Source: Paenibacillaceae bacterium UBA6304
Lineage (GTDB): Bacteria > Bacillota > Bacilli > Paenibacillales > Paenibacillaceae
Assembly (NCBI GenBank): GCA_002439285.1
Contig: DJTQ01000225.1
Span: forward strand, 1 to 38,090
Reading direction: 5' to 3'
Length of the DNA stretch: 38,090 nucleotides
A model generated the notes under the pieces. The model had not been told where the DNA came from. It searched no databases and saw only the letters and a program-made list of their open reading frames with translations. Positions 16,688 through 23,940 of the stretch are shown here, piece by piece; position 1 is the first letter of the stretch; every line of letters begins with the position of its first letter. The position numbers and the translations under genes were made by a program.

Positions 16688-17008
16688 TTGCATTTTCAAA
16701 AAAATTCACCTATTTTTTTGGGGGTAATACCAACTATTTGTGAAGGTGAATTATGAAATTGACTCTTTCCTACAGTTAATTACCGTGAATCCAGTCGTTC
16801 TGGAGAATTAACTGTATTTCCTCCAGTTAATTCTTATCCTTTCCGCTCTATTCGCAGCAAGTGTCTAAATTAGCTGGAGGTTTTCCAGTTAGTTTGTCCG
16901 GACTTGGCCTACCGCGTGAAATAACTGTAGGTTTTCCAGTTAATCTCCATATAGCGGTTTGGTGAGCCTAGAGAGGAGAGCGACATGGTGAAAGTAAGCT
17001 TGTTCAGG

Positions 17009-17062
17009 AGAAAGGGAGTGTCCTTCAGTCATCTACGATGACTTTTGGGAGACCCCCTTTCT
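17009..17062. repeat. Right copy of the bracketing hairpin repeat (array 1)
   Basis: The 24-bp block at 17026-17049 is identical to 15032-15055. Here the inner AGTCATC/GATGACT stem is enclosed by a different outer stem, AGAAAGGG (17009-17016) with CCCTTTCT (17055-17062). The different outer arms around the same inner block suggest that folding is conserved. It may also serve as the transcription end for the minus-strand transporter gene, but no T-run follows on that strand. Confidence 0.7.
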
Positions 17063-17066
17063 AATC

Positions 17067-18455
17067 TCATGTATTAAGCATATTCCTATCCTGATCCTGA
17101 TCGCTTCTTCCCTTCTTGCTGCTTCTCATCGAGTACAAGACGAATAAAAGAATGAACCATAATGGCGTAAACAATAGAGCTGGACGAGTCTCATCGGCAA
17201 TCAGCATAATGATAAGAATCGCGGCAAACAGACCTAAGACCACATAATTTACAGCCGGCGTGAAAGGTGCCTTGAATTTCGATTTTGCCTGCAAATCCGG
17301 CCGGGTTTTCTTATATTTGATATGACAGACGAGAACGACACCCCATACCCAAATAAAGCAAATGGCGCTTATGGTAGTCACGATGCCAAAGGCCTGCTCC
17401 GGAATAAGCTTGCTCAAAAGAGCCCCTACGGAGATGACCAGTGTGGAAATGAACAGCGAGTTACCAGGTACATAATTTTTATTCAATTTCCCCAAGCGTG
17501 GGGACGCCTGCCGGTTCTTGCTCAAATTATAAAGAATCCGACTAGTCGAGAACATCCCACTGTTGCATGCCGAGGCGGCTGAAGTGAGGACGACGAAATT
17601 AATAATGCCTGCGGCAATCGGAATCCCCACCAAGCTAAAGGTTCTCACAAAAGGACTCTCTGCCGGACTGAGCTGCGTCCAGGGATTAATGCACAACAGG
17701 ACGAAAAGCGCGCCCACGTAGAAGAACAGGATTCGCAGCGGAATTTTGTTGATCGCCGACGGGATATTTTTCTCCGGATTGGAAGTCTCTGCGGCAGAAA
17801 CGCCCACTAATTCCACGCCGACATAAGCGAATACCACCATTTGAAAAGAAAATAAAAACCCTGAAATCCCGTTCGGAAATACGCCCCCATGTTCCCAGAG
17901 ATTGCGAATCGTCACCGAGCCCGCCTCTGTCTTAAACCCGATGACCAGCAATACGATCCCAAGGCCGATTAAGGCGAGGATGGTGATGACTTTGATTAAG
18001 GCGAACCAAAACTCCAATTCCCCAAAATTCTTAACGGATAAAAGATTCAGCCCCAATAAAATAATTAAGCAGATGACGGCAGGTACCCACTGCGGGATAT
18101 CGAACCAATATTGTACATATACGCCCACCGCGATCACGTCGGCCATAGCCGTCATGATCCAGCAAAACCAATACGTCCAGCCGGTTACGAAGGCGAACCG
18201 GGGTCCGAGATAGTCCTCGGCAATATCCGTAAACGATTGATATCCCGCCTTCGACAACAGGAGCTCTCCCAAAGCCCTCATCACGAAAAACACGGCGATC
18301 CCCACGATTAAATAAGTAAGCATGATGGAGGGACCTGCCTTCTCTATGGCTTTGCCCGATCCCAGGAATAATCCCGTTCCAATCGTTCCGCCGATGGCGA
18401 TGAGCTGCACATGCCGATTGGCCAGCCCTCTCTTCAATTCCGGTTGTTGTTCCAT
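17067..18455 (-). CDS. cycA: CycA/AapA-type D-serine/D-alanine/glycine permease (APC family)
   Basis: 462 residues with about 12 membrane segments. The sequence follows the CycA pattern closely: LANRHVQLIAIGGTIGTGLFLGSGKAI near the N-terminus, GWTYWFCWIMTAMADVIAVGVYVQYWF, FGELEFWFALIKVITI, FVGVELVG-like YVGVELVGVSAAET, and FVVLTSAASACNSGMFSTSRILY. It is a proton-coupled importer of glycine and small D-amino acids in characterised homologues. AAGGGGG stands 8 bp before the ATG. A glycine riboswitch lies in its leader, which independently supports glycine as a substrate. It is transcribed alone. Confidence 0.9.
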   Translation of the reverse strand: MEQQPELKRGLANRHVQLIAIGGTIGTGLFLGSGKAIEKAGPSIMLTYLIVGIAVFFVMRALGELLLSKAGYQSFTDIAEDYLGPRFAFVTGWTYWFCWIMTAMADVIAVGVYVQYWFDIPQWVPAVICLIILLGLNLLSVKNFGELEFWFALIKVITILALIGLGIVLLVIGFKTEAGSVTIRNLWEHGGVFPNGISGFLFSFQMVVFAYVGVELVGVSAAETSNPEKNIPSAINKIPLRILFFYVGALFVLLCINPWTQLSPAESPFVRTFSLVGIPIAAGIINFVVLTSAASACNSGMFSTSRILYNLSKNRQASPRLGKLNKNYVPGNSLFISTLVISVGALLSKLIPEQAFGIVTTISAICFIWVWGVVLVCHIKYKKTRPDLQAKSKFKAPFTPAVNYVVLGLFAAILIIMLIADETRPALLFTPLWFILLFVLYSMRSSKKGRSDQDQDRNMLNT

Positions 18456-18493
18456 TCCTTGTTCCCCCTTAATGATTGCCTAACTTTGGATAC

Positions 18494-18524
18494 AAAAAAA
18501 GAGACTGGATATCATCCAATCTCT
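18494..18524 (-). terminator. Riboswitch expression-platform terminator
   Basis: On the minus strand an 11-bp stem (AGAGATTGGAT with ATCCAGTCTCT, one wobble) and a 3-base loop are followed by T7. It lies between the glycine aptamer and the transporter gene, so it is the likely premature stop controlled by glycine binding. Confidence 0.85.
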
Positions 18525-18605
18525 CCCGGGTCATAAAGAATATGAAAAACCATCTGCCCTGCTGATCACATCCGCAATCGACAAGACAAATAAATATTCC
18601 GTACT

Positions 18606-18672
18606 CTTCTGTCCTTTTGCCTGAGATTGTGAACCCTTCGGCGCCGCGGTTCTCCCGCGATCTCTCCAGAAG
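18606..18672 (-). ncRNA. Glycine riboswitch aptamer (single)
   Basis: The minus strand shows the conserved glycine aptamer parts in order: CTGGAGAGA, a GC hairpin, GGCGCCGAAGGG, then CTCAGGCAAAAGGACAG. P1 is formed by CTTCTG (18672-18667) and CAGAAG (18611-18606). No second aptamer is seen in the about 80 nt before the terminator, so this is a singlet form. It precedes a glycine-type transporter gene. Whether glycine turns the gene on or off cannot be decided by eye. Confidence 0.92.
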
Positions 18673-18744
18673 CTGCTCCGGCTATAGTGTAATCCATAGC
18701 CATCATAGCTTGTGAAATATGAAATTTATTATTGCTGTTCTGCT

Positions 18745-18772
18745 ATTCTAACATAATAATTCCCATTGTAAA
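18745..18772 (-). promoter_or_regulatory. Promoter of the riboswitch-transporter transcript
   Basis: Minus strand TTTACA (18772-18767), a 16-bp spacer and TAGAAT (18750-18745), with a TG-like extension just upstream of the -10. It lies about 70 bp before the aptamer. Confidence 0.55.
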
Positions 18773-18793
18773 TGCTAGTTATGTCACTACGTA

Positions 18794-19519
18794 TCACTGC
18801 GTATATTCACGCAGAGCATTCTGGTCCTTAACGAGCAATTGTTTGTTACCGGATAAGGAGATGAATCCTAATTTCTCAAATTTGCTGAATTTTCGGCTAA
18901 CGGTCTCCCGCGTAACCCCGACATAATTGGCTATTTCCTCGCGCGAAAGCGGTAAATCGATCAGCACCCCTTCTTTACGATTCCTGCCGAATTTCTGGCT
19001 AAACTCCAGAATCGTATAGGCTACGCGAGCATCCGAGTTTTTTGTAGCCAGATTTTGCGCCAGATTCTCCGTATGGGCGAGCCGCTGGGTTACTGCGGTT
19101 AATATCTTAATTGAAATTTCCGGGTTATCCTTCATAATCAGGTCCATCGATTCCTTAGTCAACAGACATATTTCTGTATCTTCAATCGCATAGACACTGA
19201 AATTATGGGTTTCATCCGGGTTGAACAGATGCAGCTCACCGAAAAATTCCCCGCTAGTCAGTAGGTACAGAATTTGTTCCTTGCCGTCCATCGTAAACTT
19301 GGACACTTTGACTTGTCCGTAGTTGACGATAAACAATTTATCCGACTTCTCACCTTCGTTTAACAGCATCTGCCCTTTACTATATTTAATATGGCGGGTC
19401 ATTCGGGAAATCTTCAGAATCTCCTCATCGGATAAGGTTTGAAAGATCGGAACCTTCTTGGGACAAGGAGCTTGAGCTTTTCTCCCGTTTAAATCATGAT
19501 TACAGGAATGTTCTTTCAT
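18794..19519 (-). CDS. Crp/Fnr-family transcriptional regulator with two N-terminal cysteines
   Basis: 241 residues from the ATG at 19519 (AGGGGGA upstream). A longer in-frame version lacks a ribosome site. Residues about 25-140 form the cyclic-nucleotide-binding-like sensor domain (VPIFQTLSDEEILKISRM, GEFFGELHLFNPDETHNFSVYAIEDTEICLL). A dimer helix follows, then a Crp-type HTH (LPLSREEIANYVGVTRETVSRKFSKFEKLGFI). Cys6 and Cys19 in the N-terminal tail could serve as redox or metal ligands, but a full four-Cys iron-sulfur set is not seen. It lies downstream of, and in the same direction as, a rubredoxin/flavodiiron operon that has a Crp/Fnr-like box, so it may regulate that operon. A Fur-like box precedes the gene. 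Confidence 0.9.
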   Translation of the reverse strand: MKEHSCNHDLNGRKAQAPCPKKVPIFQTLSDEEILKISRMTRHIKYSKGQMLLNEGEKSDKLFIVNYGQVKVSKFTMDGKEQILYLLTSGEFFGELHLFNPDETHNFSVYAIEDTEICLLTKESMDLIMKDNPEISIKILTAVTQRLAHTENLAQNLATKNSDARVAYTILEFSQKFGRNRKEGVLIDLPLSREEIANYVGVTRETVSRKFSKFEKLGFISLSGNKQLLVKDQNALREYTQ

Positions 19520-19557
19520 CCATGTATCCCCCTCATTCTTTAATTCAGCTTGTCTGA

Positions 19558-19572
19558 TGATAATGAATATCA
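19558..19572. promoter_or_regulatory. Fur-like box upstream of the Crp/Fnr gene
   Basis: TGATAATGAATATCA matches the Bacillus 7-1-7 Fur consensus TGATAATNATTATCA at 13 of the 14 fixed bases and is the same as the siderophore operon box (35865-35879) except at the free central base. It is 39-53 bp before the start codon, next to TATATTATT, so binding would overlap the promoter. Confidence 0.6.
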
Positions 19573-19632
19573 CTGAGAATAATATATCATCGAAATGGAT
19601 GCCCCTTTGTGCTTAGAGGCACATATTGCACA

Positions 19633-19679
19633 AAATGCCCCCCAAGAATTTGTACAACTACAAATTCCAGGGAGGCATT
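19633..19679 (-). terminator. Long hairpin terminator after rubredoxin
   Basis: On the minus strand AATGCCTCCC pairs with GGGGGGCATT, and an inner GAATTTGTA pairs with TACAAATTC around a GTTG loop. The sequence then reads TTTTG. It ends the flavodiiron-reductase-rubredoxin transcript, separating it from the Crp/Fnr gene. Confidence 0.75.
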
Positions 19680-19731
19680 CAATTCGTGCTATGGGACAAA
19701 CATACAGCAAATCGTCTAAATCATTTAACTC

Positions 19732-19908
19732 CTAGGATTCCGGAACTTCTTCGAATTTATCCTTATCTTCCCCGCATACAGGGCAGACCCAATCTTCAGG
19801 CAAATCTTCAAATGCAGTTCCTGGTTCAACATCCTCATCGGGATCTCCTACAGCAGGATCGTAAATGTATCCGCAAGGGATACAGACATATTTTTTCATG
19901 GATTCCAT
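19732..19908 (-). CDS. Rubredoxin
   Basis: 58 residues, from ATG at 19908 with AAGGAG 9 bp upstream, to TAG at 19732. The iron site is complete: CIPC (Cys9, Cys12) and CPVC (Cys42, Cys45). The Tyr, Trp and Phe that form the family core are present ([29 protein letters not shown]). It is a one-electron carrier in the cytoplasm. It lies 23 bp after the reductase gene and in the same operon as the flavodiiron protein, so it should pass electrons between them. Its small size makes it easy to miss. Confidence 0.96.
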   Translation of the reverse strand: MESMKKYVCIPCGYIYDPAVGDPDEDVEPGTAFEDLPEDWVCPVCGEDKDKFEEVPES

Positions 19909-19931
19909 GGTGATCGTCTCCTTTATATTTG

Positions 19932-21167
19932 TTAAGCAGTAATAGGTGTTGCAAGCCGCTCTTTAATAGCGGTCATAACCTCTTGAATCGACAATGCCTT
20001 CAGGTCCAGTCCGGCCAAGGATACTTGACTCTCAATCGCTGTCTTATACGGCGCAGCCGCAACAACACTTTCAAATGAAATCACACCGACAAGACTTCCA
20101 TTCGCAATAAACAATCTCGTGTATTTCCCGGCAGCAGCGTCTTCTTCCACCAAGGTGGTCTCACATTGCGACTCATCGACAAGCCCCATGGAGAATAGAG
20201 GGAGATCAAATGCGTTAAAGACTGTCAAAGGGATCGACATCCGATAGACTTCCGTCCCCTGGTTGACCATGTTCTTGCCCGCGACCTTCCCTTGATCCAT
20301 CGCACGATCCCATAAGCCTACCACCGCGCCGTTCCACTCGGTAACATCGCCTGCGGCATACACATTAGGTACATTCGTTTCCATATAGTCATTGACGATA
20401 ATTCCAGCCCGGGTCGCTATAGGCGTGTTCGCAACAAGGTCTACATTCGGAATGACTCCAATGGAATAGATGACGCTGTCGCAAGGGATCGTGGACTCAT
20501 TGACTTGAATTCCTGCCACGGCTTCCTCCCCTACCACCTGTTGAACCGCCGCTTGCAACCGGACATCCACGCCAGCTACCTCCAGCTTCTGTTTAAGAAT
20601 AGAGCTAGCCTTTTCATCCAATTGTCTGGCCATTAGACGGGGCGCAGCTTCCAGGATGGTTACTTTTTTGCCGGCTTTGACGATCGACCATGCGGTCTCC
20701 AAACCTTGAATGCCTCCGCCTATATTTACAATGCTTGATTTATCTTCAATATAAGCCTTGAAGGCTTCCGCCTCATGCATTTCACGGATCGTATAAACCC
20801 CTTGCTTGTCAAAACCGGGAAGCGGCAGCTTCCGATTCTTCGCGCCTGTGCAAATCAACAATTTATCGTAGGAAATACGCTCACCTGCAGAAGTAACTAG
20901 AATATGTTGTTCTACATCGATTTGAGTGATAGCTGTGTTCGGAAACGTCTGAATTTGTTGCTTCTGGTACCACGCCTCTTTCTTGATCAGCACCTTCTCA
21001 CTACGCAAATCGCCGTATAAGTCCTTGGACAATTTAATGCGGTTGTAAGGTAGCGAATCCTCGGATCCAAAGATCCGGATATTCCCTTCCGGGTCTTGAT
21101 CGCGAATGGCTTTAGCGGCGTTAACCGCGGCGACGCCCGTTCCAATGATGCAATAGTTCTTTGTCAT
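19932..21167 (-). CDS. FAD/NAD(P)-dependent oxidoreductase, probable rubredoxin reductase
   Basis: 411 residues from the ATG at 21167 (AAGGTGAG upstream). An in-frame start 18 bp further out lacks a ribosome site. N-terminal FAD-binding motif [17 protein letters not shown], then [12 protein letters not shown], then a second dinucleotide fold [28 protein letters not shown] for NAD(P)H. The FAD-closing motif is [13 protein letters not shown]. This is the NorW/rubredoxin-reductase/nitrite-reductase-small-flavoprotein group. It is placed between the flavodiiron gene (28 bp gap) and rubredoxin (23 bp gap), so its partner is very likely the rubredoxin. The C-terminal about 80 residues resemble the third domain of this group. 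Confidence 0.9.
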   Translation of the reverse strand: MTKNYCIIGTGVAAVNAAKAIRDQDPEGNIRIFGSEDSLPYNRIKLSKDLYGDLRSEKVLIKKEAWYQKQQIQTFPNTAITQIDVEQHILVTSAGERISYDKLLICTGAKNRKLPLPGFDKQGVYTIREMHEAEAFKAYIEDKSSIVNIGGGIQGLETAWSIVKAGKKVTILEAAPRLMARQLDEKASSILKQKLEVAGVDVRLQAAVQQVVGEEAVAGIQVNESTIPCDSVIYSIGVIPNVDLVANTPIATRAGIIVNDYMETNVPNVYAAGDVTEWNGAVVGLWDRAMDQGKVAGKNMVNQGTEVYRMSIPLTVFNAFDLPLFSMGLVDESQCETTLVEEDAAAGKYTRLFIANGSLVGVISFESVVAAAPYKTAIESQVSLAGLDLKALSIQEVMTAIKERLATPITA

Positions 21168-21195
21168 AATCTCACCTTCCCTCACTTTAAATTAT

Positions 21196-22428
21196 TTAGA
21201 TCGCGCTTTGCAGCAGATCGGTGACAAAAGCAGCGGCGTGCTCAATCTTTTTCGACTGCTCGTTTTTAGGGGAGAATCTCACCCGCACCGGGAACTCGAC
21301 ATGCGTCATGCCGGTCGATTTGATGACATGGGAAGTGGTTTGTACATTCATATTCGTCTGCAATAGATAGTCCTGAATGACTTCAATCGCTTCCCCGCTC
21401 CATCCATAAGAACCAAAGGCGGCGGCAATCTTGCCTTCCAAATTCAATCCCTTCAGATCCATCAGCAAATCTTCCAGGTTCCCGATGATATCCGCATATT
21501 TGGTGGAGCTTCCAATCCATACGGCATCCGCGGCTTGAATACTTGCAATGATCTCTGCTTTATCTGCTTTATCCGAATTAAATACAGTAGTCTGAATTTG
21601 ATTCTCCTCAAAGAATTTCTTCAGTTGTTCGGCTACTTTTTTCGTATTGTTCTTAATCGTGGTATACACGATCGTTACCCGTTTGTTATCTACGGTATTG
21701 GCGCTTAAAGTGGCATAGAGGTCAATATATTTCTGGATATCATTCCGCAAAATATAACCATGCGAAGGAGCGATCATTTGCACATCCAGATCCTCCAGCG
21801 CCTGAATCAAGGTGCGCACGTATCTGCGATGCGGATGAATGATGGCATTATAGTAGCCAACGAAATCATCCATAATATCAAAGCCGGCTTCATCTGCGAA
21901 GAGGGATTCAGTTGCGGCAACATGTGTACTGAAAATATCGCAAGGGAACAGGATTTTATCCTCGATACAATACGTAATCATCGTTTCCTCGGTATGCAGG
22001 TAAGGTGTTTCTTTGAATTTCAATGTTTTGCCGCCGATATCCAGGGTGTCTCCGTCTTTAACAACCAAGAAGTTCCGCGAATGAAGCTTATACATTTCTT
22101 TCAACTCATCAACCGCAATTTCCGTGCACACAATCGTTGCATTAGGCGCCCGGCCAGCGAGTGCTGCCAAACCGCCGGAATGGTCAGGCTCTGTATGATT
22201 AATCACGATGTATTGGATCTCATTCGGATCAATACATTCACTCAAATTTTCAACAAACTCCCGGCCGAATTCCATATCCACGGTATCGATCACGGTCGGT
22301 TTGGCTGTTTTGAGCAAATAAGCATTATACGTCGTCCCTTTCGCGAGAACCAAACGGTGGAACGGCACCTCACGATCATCGATCTTTCCTACCCAGTATG
22401 TGTCCTTGGCTATCTCAATTTTGTTCAT
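21196..22428 (-). CDS. Flavodiiron protein (FprA/NorV type, O2 or NO reductase)
   Basis: 410 residues in two domains. Residues 1-245 are a metallo-beta-lactamase-like domain with a complete diiron set: His78, Glu80, Asp82 in NHTEPDHSGG, then His145, Asp164 and His223. Residues about 250-400 are a flavodoxin domain with the FMN loop TIVYTTIKNNTKKVAE and SYGWSGEA. The enzyme reduces O2 to water or NO to N2O, with electrons from rubredoxin, in the cytoplasm. GGAGGG precedes the ATG by about 12 bp. It is the first gene of the operon. A Crp/Fnr-like box lies upstream. The choice between O2 and NO cannot be made from the sequence. Confidence 0.95.
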   Translation of the reverse strand: MNKIEIAKDTYWVGKIDDREVPFHRLVLAKGTTYNAYLLKTAKPTVIDTVDMEFGREFVENLSECIDPNEIQYIVINHTEPDHSGGLAALAGRAPNATIVCTEIAVDELKEMYKLHSRNFLVVKDGDTLDIGGKTLKFKETPYLHTEETMITYCIEDKILFPCDIFSTHVAATESLFADEAGFDIMDDFVGYYNAIIHPHRRYVRTLIQALEDLDVQMIAPSHGYILRNDIQKYIDLYATLSANTVDNKRVTIVYTTIKNNTKKVAEQLKKFFEENQIQTTVFNSDKADKAEIIASIQAADAVWIGSSTKYADIIGNLEDLLMDLKGLNLEGKIAAAFGSYGWSGEAIEVIQDYLLQTNMNVQTTSHVIKSTGMTHVEFPVRVRFSPKNEQSKKIEHAAAFVTDLLQSAI

Positions 22429-22523
22429 CTCTATTTCTCGCCCTCCAATTGCTCGTTGTGTTTATCTGACTGACCCCATCCTATCCCACTTTTTAAAAAT
22501 GAATCAGGATTTGGATCACAATT

Positions 22524-22539
22524 TGAGAAATTTGTCACA
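22524..22539 (-). promoter_or_regulatory. Crp/Fnr-like box upstream of the flavodiiron operon
   Basis: Minus strand TGTGACAAATTTCTCA differs from the TGTGA-N6-TCACA consensus by one base. The centre is about 103 bp before the start codon. A TTCATTT stretch about 30 bp downstream could be the -10 of a class II activated promoter. It is a candidate site for the Crp/Fnr protein encoded at 18794-19519. Confidence 0.5.
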
Positions 22540-22584
22540 TACAAAGGAGAAAGAAACTATCCGTGTACCCATATGGCCGCTGTC

Positions 22585-22627
22585 AAAAAAACAGGATACC
22601 CCTTTCCCAATGGAAAAGAGTATCCTG
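22585..22627 (-). terminator. Terminator of the VanZ-like gene
   Basis: Minus strand CAGGATAC...GTATCCTG stem (8 bp) with a further CTTTTCC/GGGAAAG inner pairing, followed by T7. It lies about 70 bp after the stop of the VanZ-like gene. Confidence 0.85.
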
Positions 22628-22699
22628 CTTTCATCATCTTCGTCGCTCGGAATCCGCAATTTCTCCAGAAGCCGGTCCTCCGGCTGCCGGACACTCAGC

Positions 22700-23635
22700 T
22701 TAGTTCCAGAAATACCCCATCTCCCTGAATCCGATATCCCAAAGCTTCTCATTTCCCTCAAGTGTAATCGTCAGCTCGTCTACCGCTTCAAGAGGGATCT
22801 CAAACATTCCCGGCTCACGGCCTTGATATTCTCCGGAGTTGGAGAGGATTTGACGACCATCCACCGAAAGGCTTATGCTCCCATTCAGATCATCTGCATC
22901 ATCAGGAATACCATAGTACCCGGAAAGAACAAGCTCCTTTTTGCCTAAGGTATACGTGTAGGTCTCCACCTTTTTGCCTTCGGCACTAAAAACATTGTAT
23001 TGGGGTTCTATGTTTTGCCCGCCAATTTTAAAACTGTACAGTTTTGTTCCCGTGAATGTTTCGCCAGAGCTATCTTTTGGTTCATTTAGAGCCACAACGG
23101 GACCTTCATATTTGGTGAACGCTTTGTCTACCAGCCCGCAGGCCCCCCATAACCCCGCCAGAAGGACGATCATGGAAACGCCTATAGTGACCAGATTTCT
23201 CCATACGTTGTTTGTACGAACTCCAAATTTAAACGCCCCGAATCCGACCGCCGCGCCTAAAGTGTTCTGAATCGCATCGTTCATATCGAAGCTGCCGAGC
23301 AAAGTTAAGGCCTGCACGGTCTCAACCGCGAGAATGGACAAGAAGAACAAGGCAATGAATCGAAAAAAGCCGGTCCGGTATAACAACGGAATCAAGATGC
23401 CGAAAGGGATGAATGCTACGATATTTCCAAAACCCACGAGATCCATCAAGGTCGGATGCAGAAGATCGGAAACGCTTGGTAGCTTATAAAAAGTGTCCGG
23501 CAAAAATATAAAGGTATAACCGGTCGTTTGCGCTACGTTACCTGTTCTGCCGAAAGCAAAGAAAATAAAATACAGAATCAAAATCGTATATAGAACGGTT
23601 ATGGAAAAAACCAGCTTACGTTGTTGCGTATTCAT
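22700..23635 (-). CDS. VanZ-like membrane protein with C-terminal extracytoplasmic domain
   Basis: 311 residues. Residues about 1-170 carry around five membrane segments with VanZ-like motifs (DLVGFGNIVAFIPFGILIPLLYR, ILAVETVQALTLLGSFDMNDAIQNTLGAAVGFGAF). The rest (about 175-311) is a polar beta-rich domain with no recognised family (SFKIGGQNIEPQYNVFSAEGKK...MFEIPLEAVDELTITLEGNEKLWDIGF), probably outside the membrane. VanZ itself is linked to teicoplanin resistance, but most homologues have no known role. AAGGAG stands 6 bp before the ATG. It has its own terminator and is a single-gene unit. Confidence 0.85.
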   Translation of the reverse strand: MNTQQRKLVFSITVLYTILILYFIFFAFGRTGNVAQTTGYTFIFLPDTFYKLPSVSDLLHPTLMDLVGFGNIVAFIPFGILIPLLYRTGFFRFIALFFLSILAVETVQALTLLGSFDMNDAIQNTLGAAVGFGAFKFGVRTNNVWRNLVTIGVSMIVLLAGLWGACGLVDKAFTKYEGPVVALNEPKDSSGETFTGTKLYSFKIGGQNIEPQYNVFSAEGKKVETYTYTLGKKELVLSGYYGIPDDADDLNGSISLSVDGRQILSNSGEYQGREPGMFEIPLEAVDELTITLEGNEKLWDIGFREMGYFWN

Positions 23636-23706
23636 AGTTAACTCCTTTACAGTTAGGTTATGCGTTATATGAATGCACTCCTATAAGAACCGGGAGGATA
23701 TGAGCG

Positions 23707-23940
23707 ATGGACCTTCAACAATTCTATAACGAATATTTAAACAAAAAGTTTAACAGAGAGTTACTGTCCGCTCAAAAAATCGGCGGCTTTGAGTACGCCC
23801 TTCATGAAGACGATGGTGCAGAATTGTTCTTTGCGGATCAAAATGAGGTAACCCAATTTTTTCGGGAAAAAGCCCGCGAGTTTTTTTGTAGTTCGAGGCA
23901 ATTTTTCAAAGTCTATGATCTAGCAGGAGGCGGCCCATGA
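23707..23940 (+). CDS. Hypothetical 77-residue protein coupled to AlkZ-like gene
   Basis: 77 residues with a GGGAGG ribosome site 9 bp upstream of the ATG. Its stop overlaps the next start (ATGA), so translation is coupled to the AlkZ-like glycosylase. The sequence is soluble, rich in Phe and Glu/Lys (FYNEYLNKKFNRELL, NEVTQFFREKAREFF). No family is recognised. The tight coupling argues that it is a real gene rather than a leader. Confidence 0.65.
   Translation: MDLQQFYNEYLNKKFNRELLSAQKIGGFEYALHEDDGAELFFADQNEVTQFFREKAREFFCSSRQFFKVYDLAGGGP

Larger units (their letters stand above)
15115..16765 (+). mobile_element. IS1182-family insertion sequence
   Basis: A 1651-bp element with perfect 19-bp terminal inverted repeats (GAGTCAATTTCATAATTCA at 15115-15133 and its complement at 16747-16765) and one long transposase gene. 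It is flanked by a 5-bp direct repeat TTTCC (15110-15114 and 16766-16770). Removing the IS and one TTTCC restores a perfect palindrome in the host DNA, so the ends and the target duplication are well supported. Confidence 0.93.
15099..16945. repeat. Palindrome array 1 (four units, interrupted by the IS element)
   Basis: Four 27-bp palindromic units. R1 is split by the IS (15099-15114 joined to 16771-16781), R2 is 16806-16832, R3 is 16868-16894 and R4 is 16919-16945. Cores are AACTGTATTTCCTACAGTT for R1 and AACTGTATTTCCTCCAGTT for R2. R3 and R4 read AACTGGAAAACCTCCAGCT and AACTGGAAAACCTACAGTT on the opposite strand. With the IS removed, centre spacings are 51, 62 and 51 bp. Order is forward, forward, inverted, inverted. 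The spacers are not obviously similar to each other. No coding sequence is seen in 16782-17066. Confidence 0.8.

Noticed and set aside
15099..17049. CRISPR-like reading of the regularly spaced repeats
   Set aside because: There are only four units, two are inverted, they diverge, and spacing is uneven. No cas genes are nearby.
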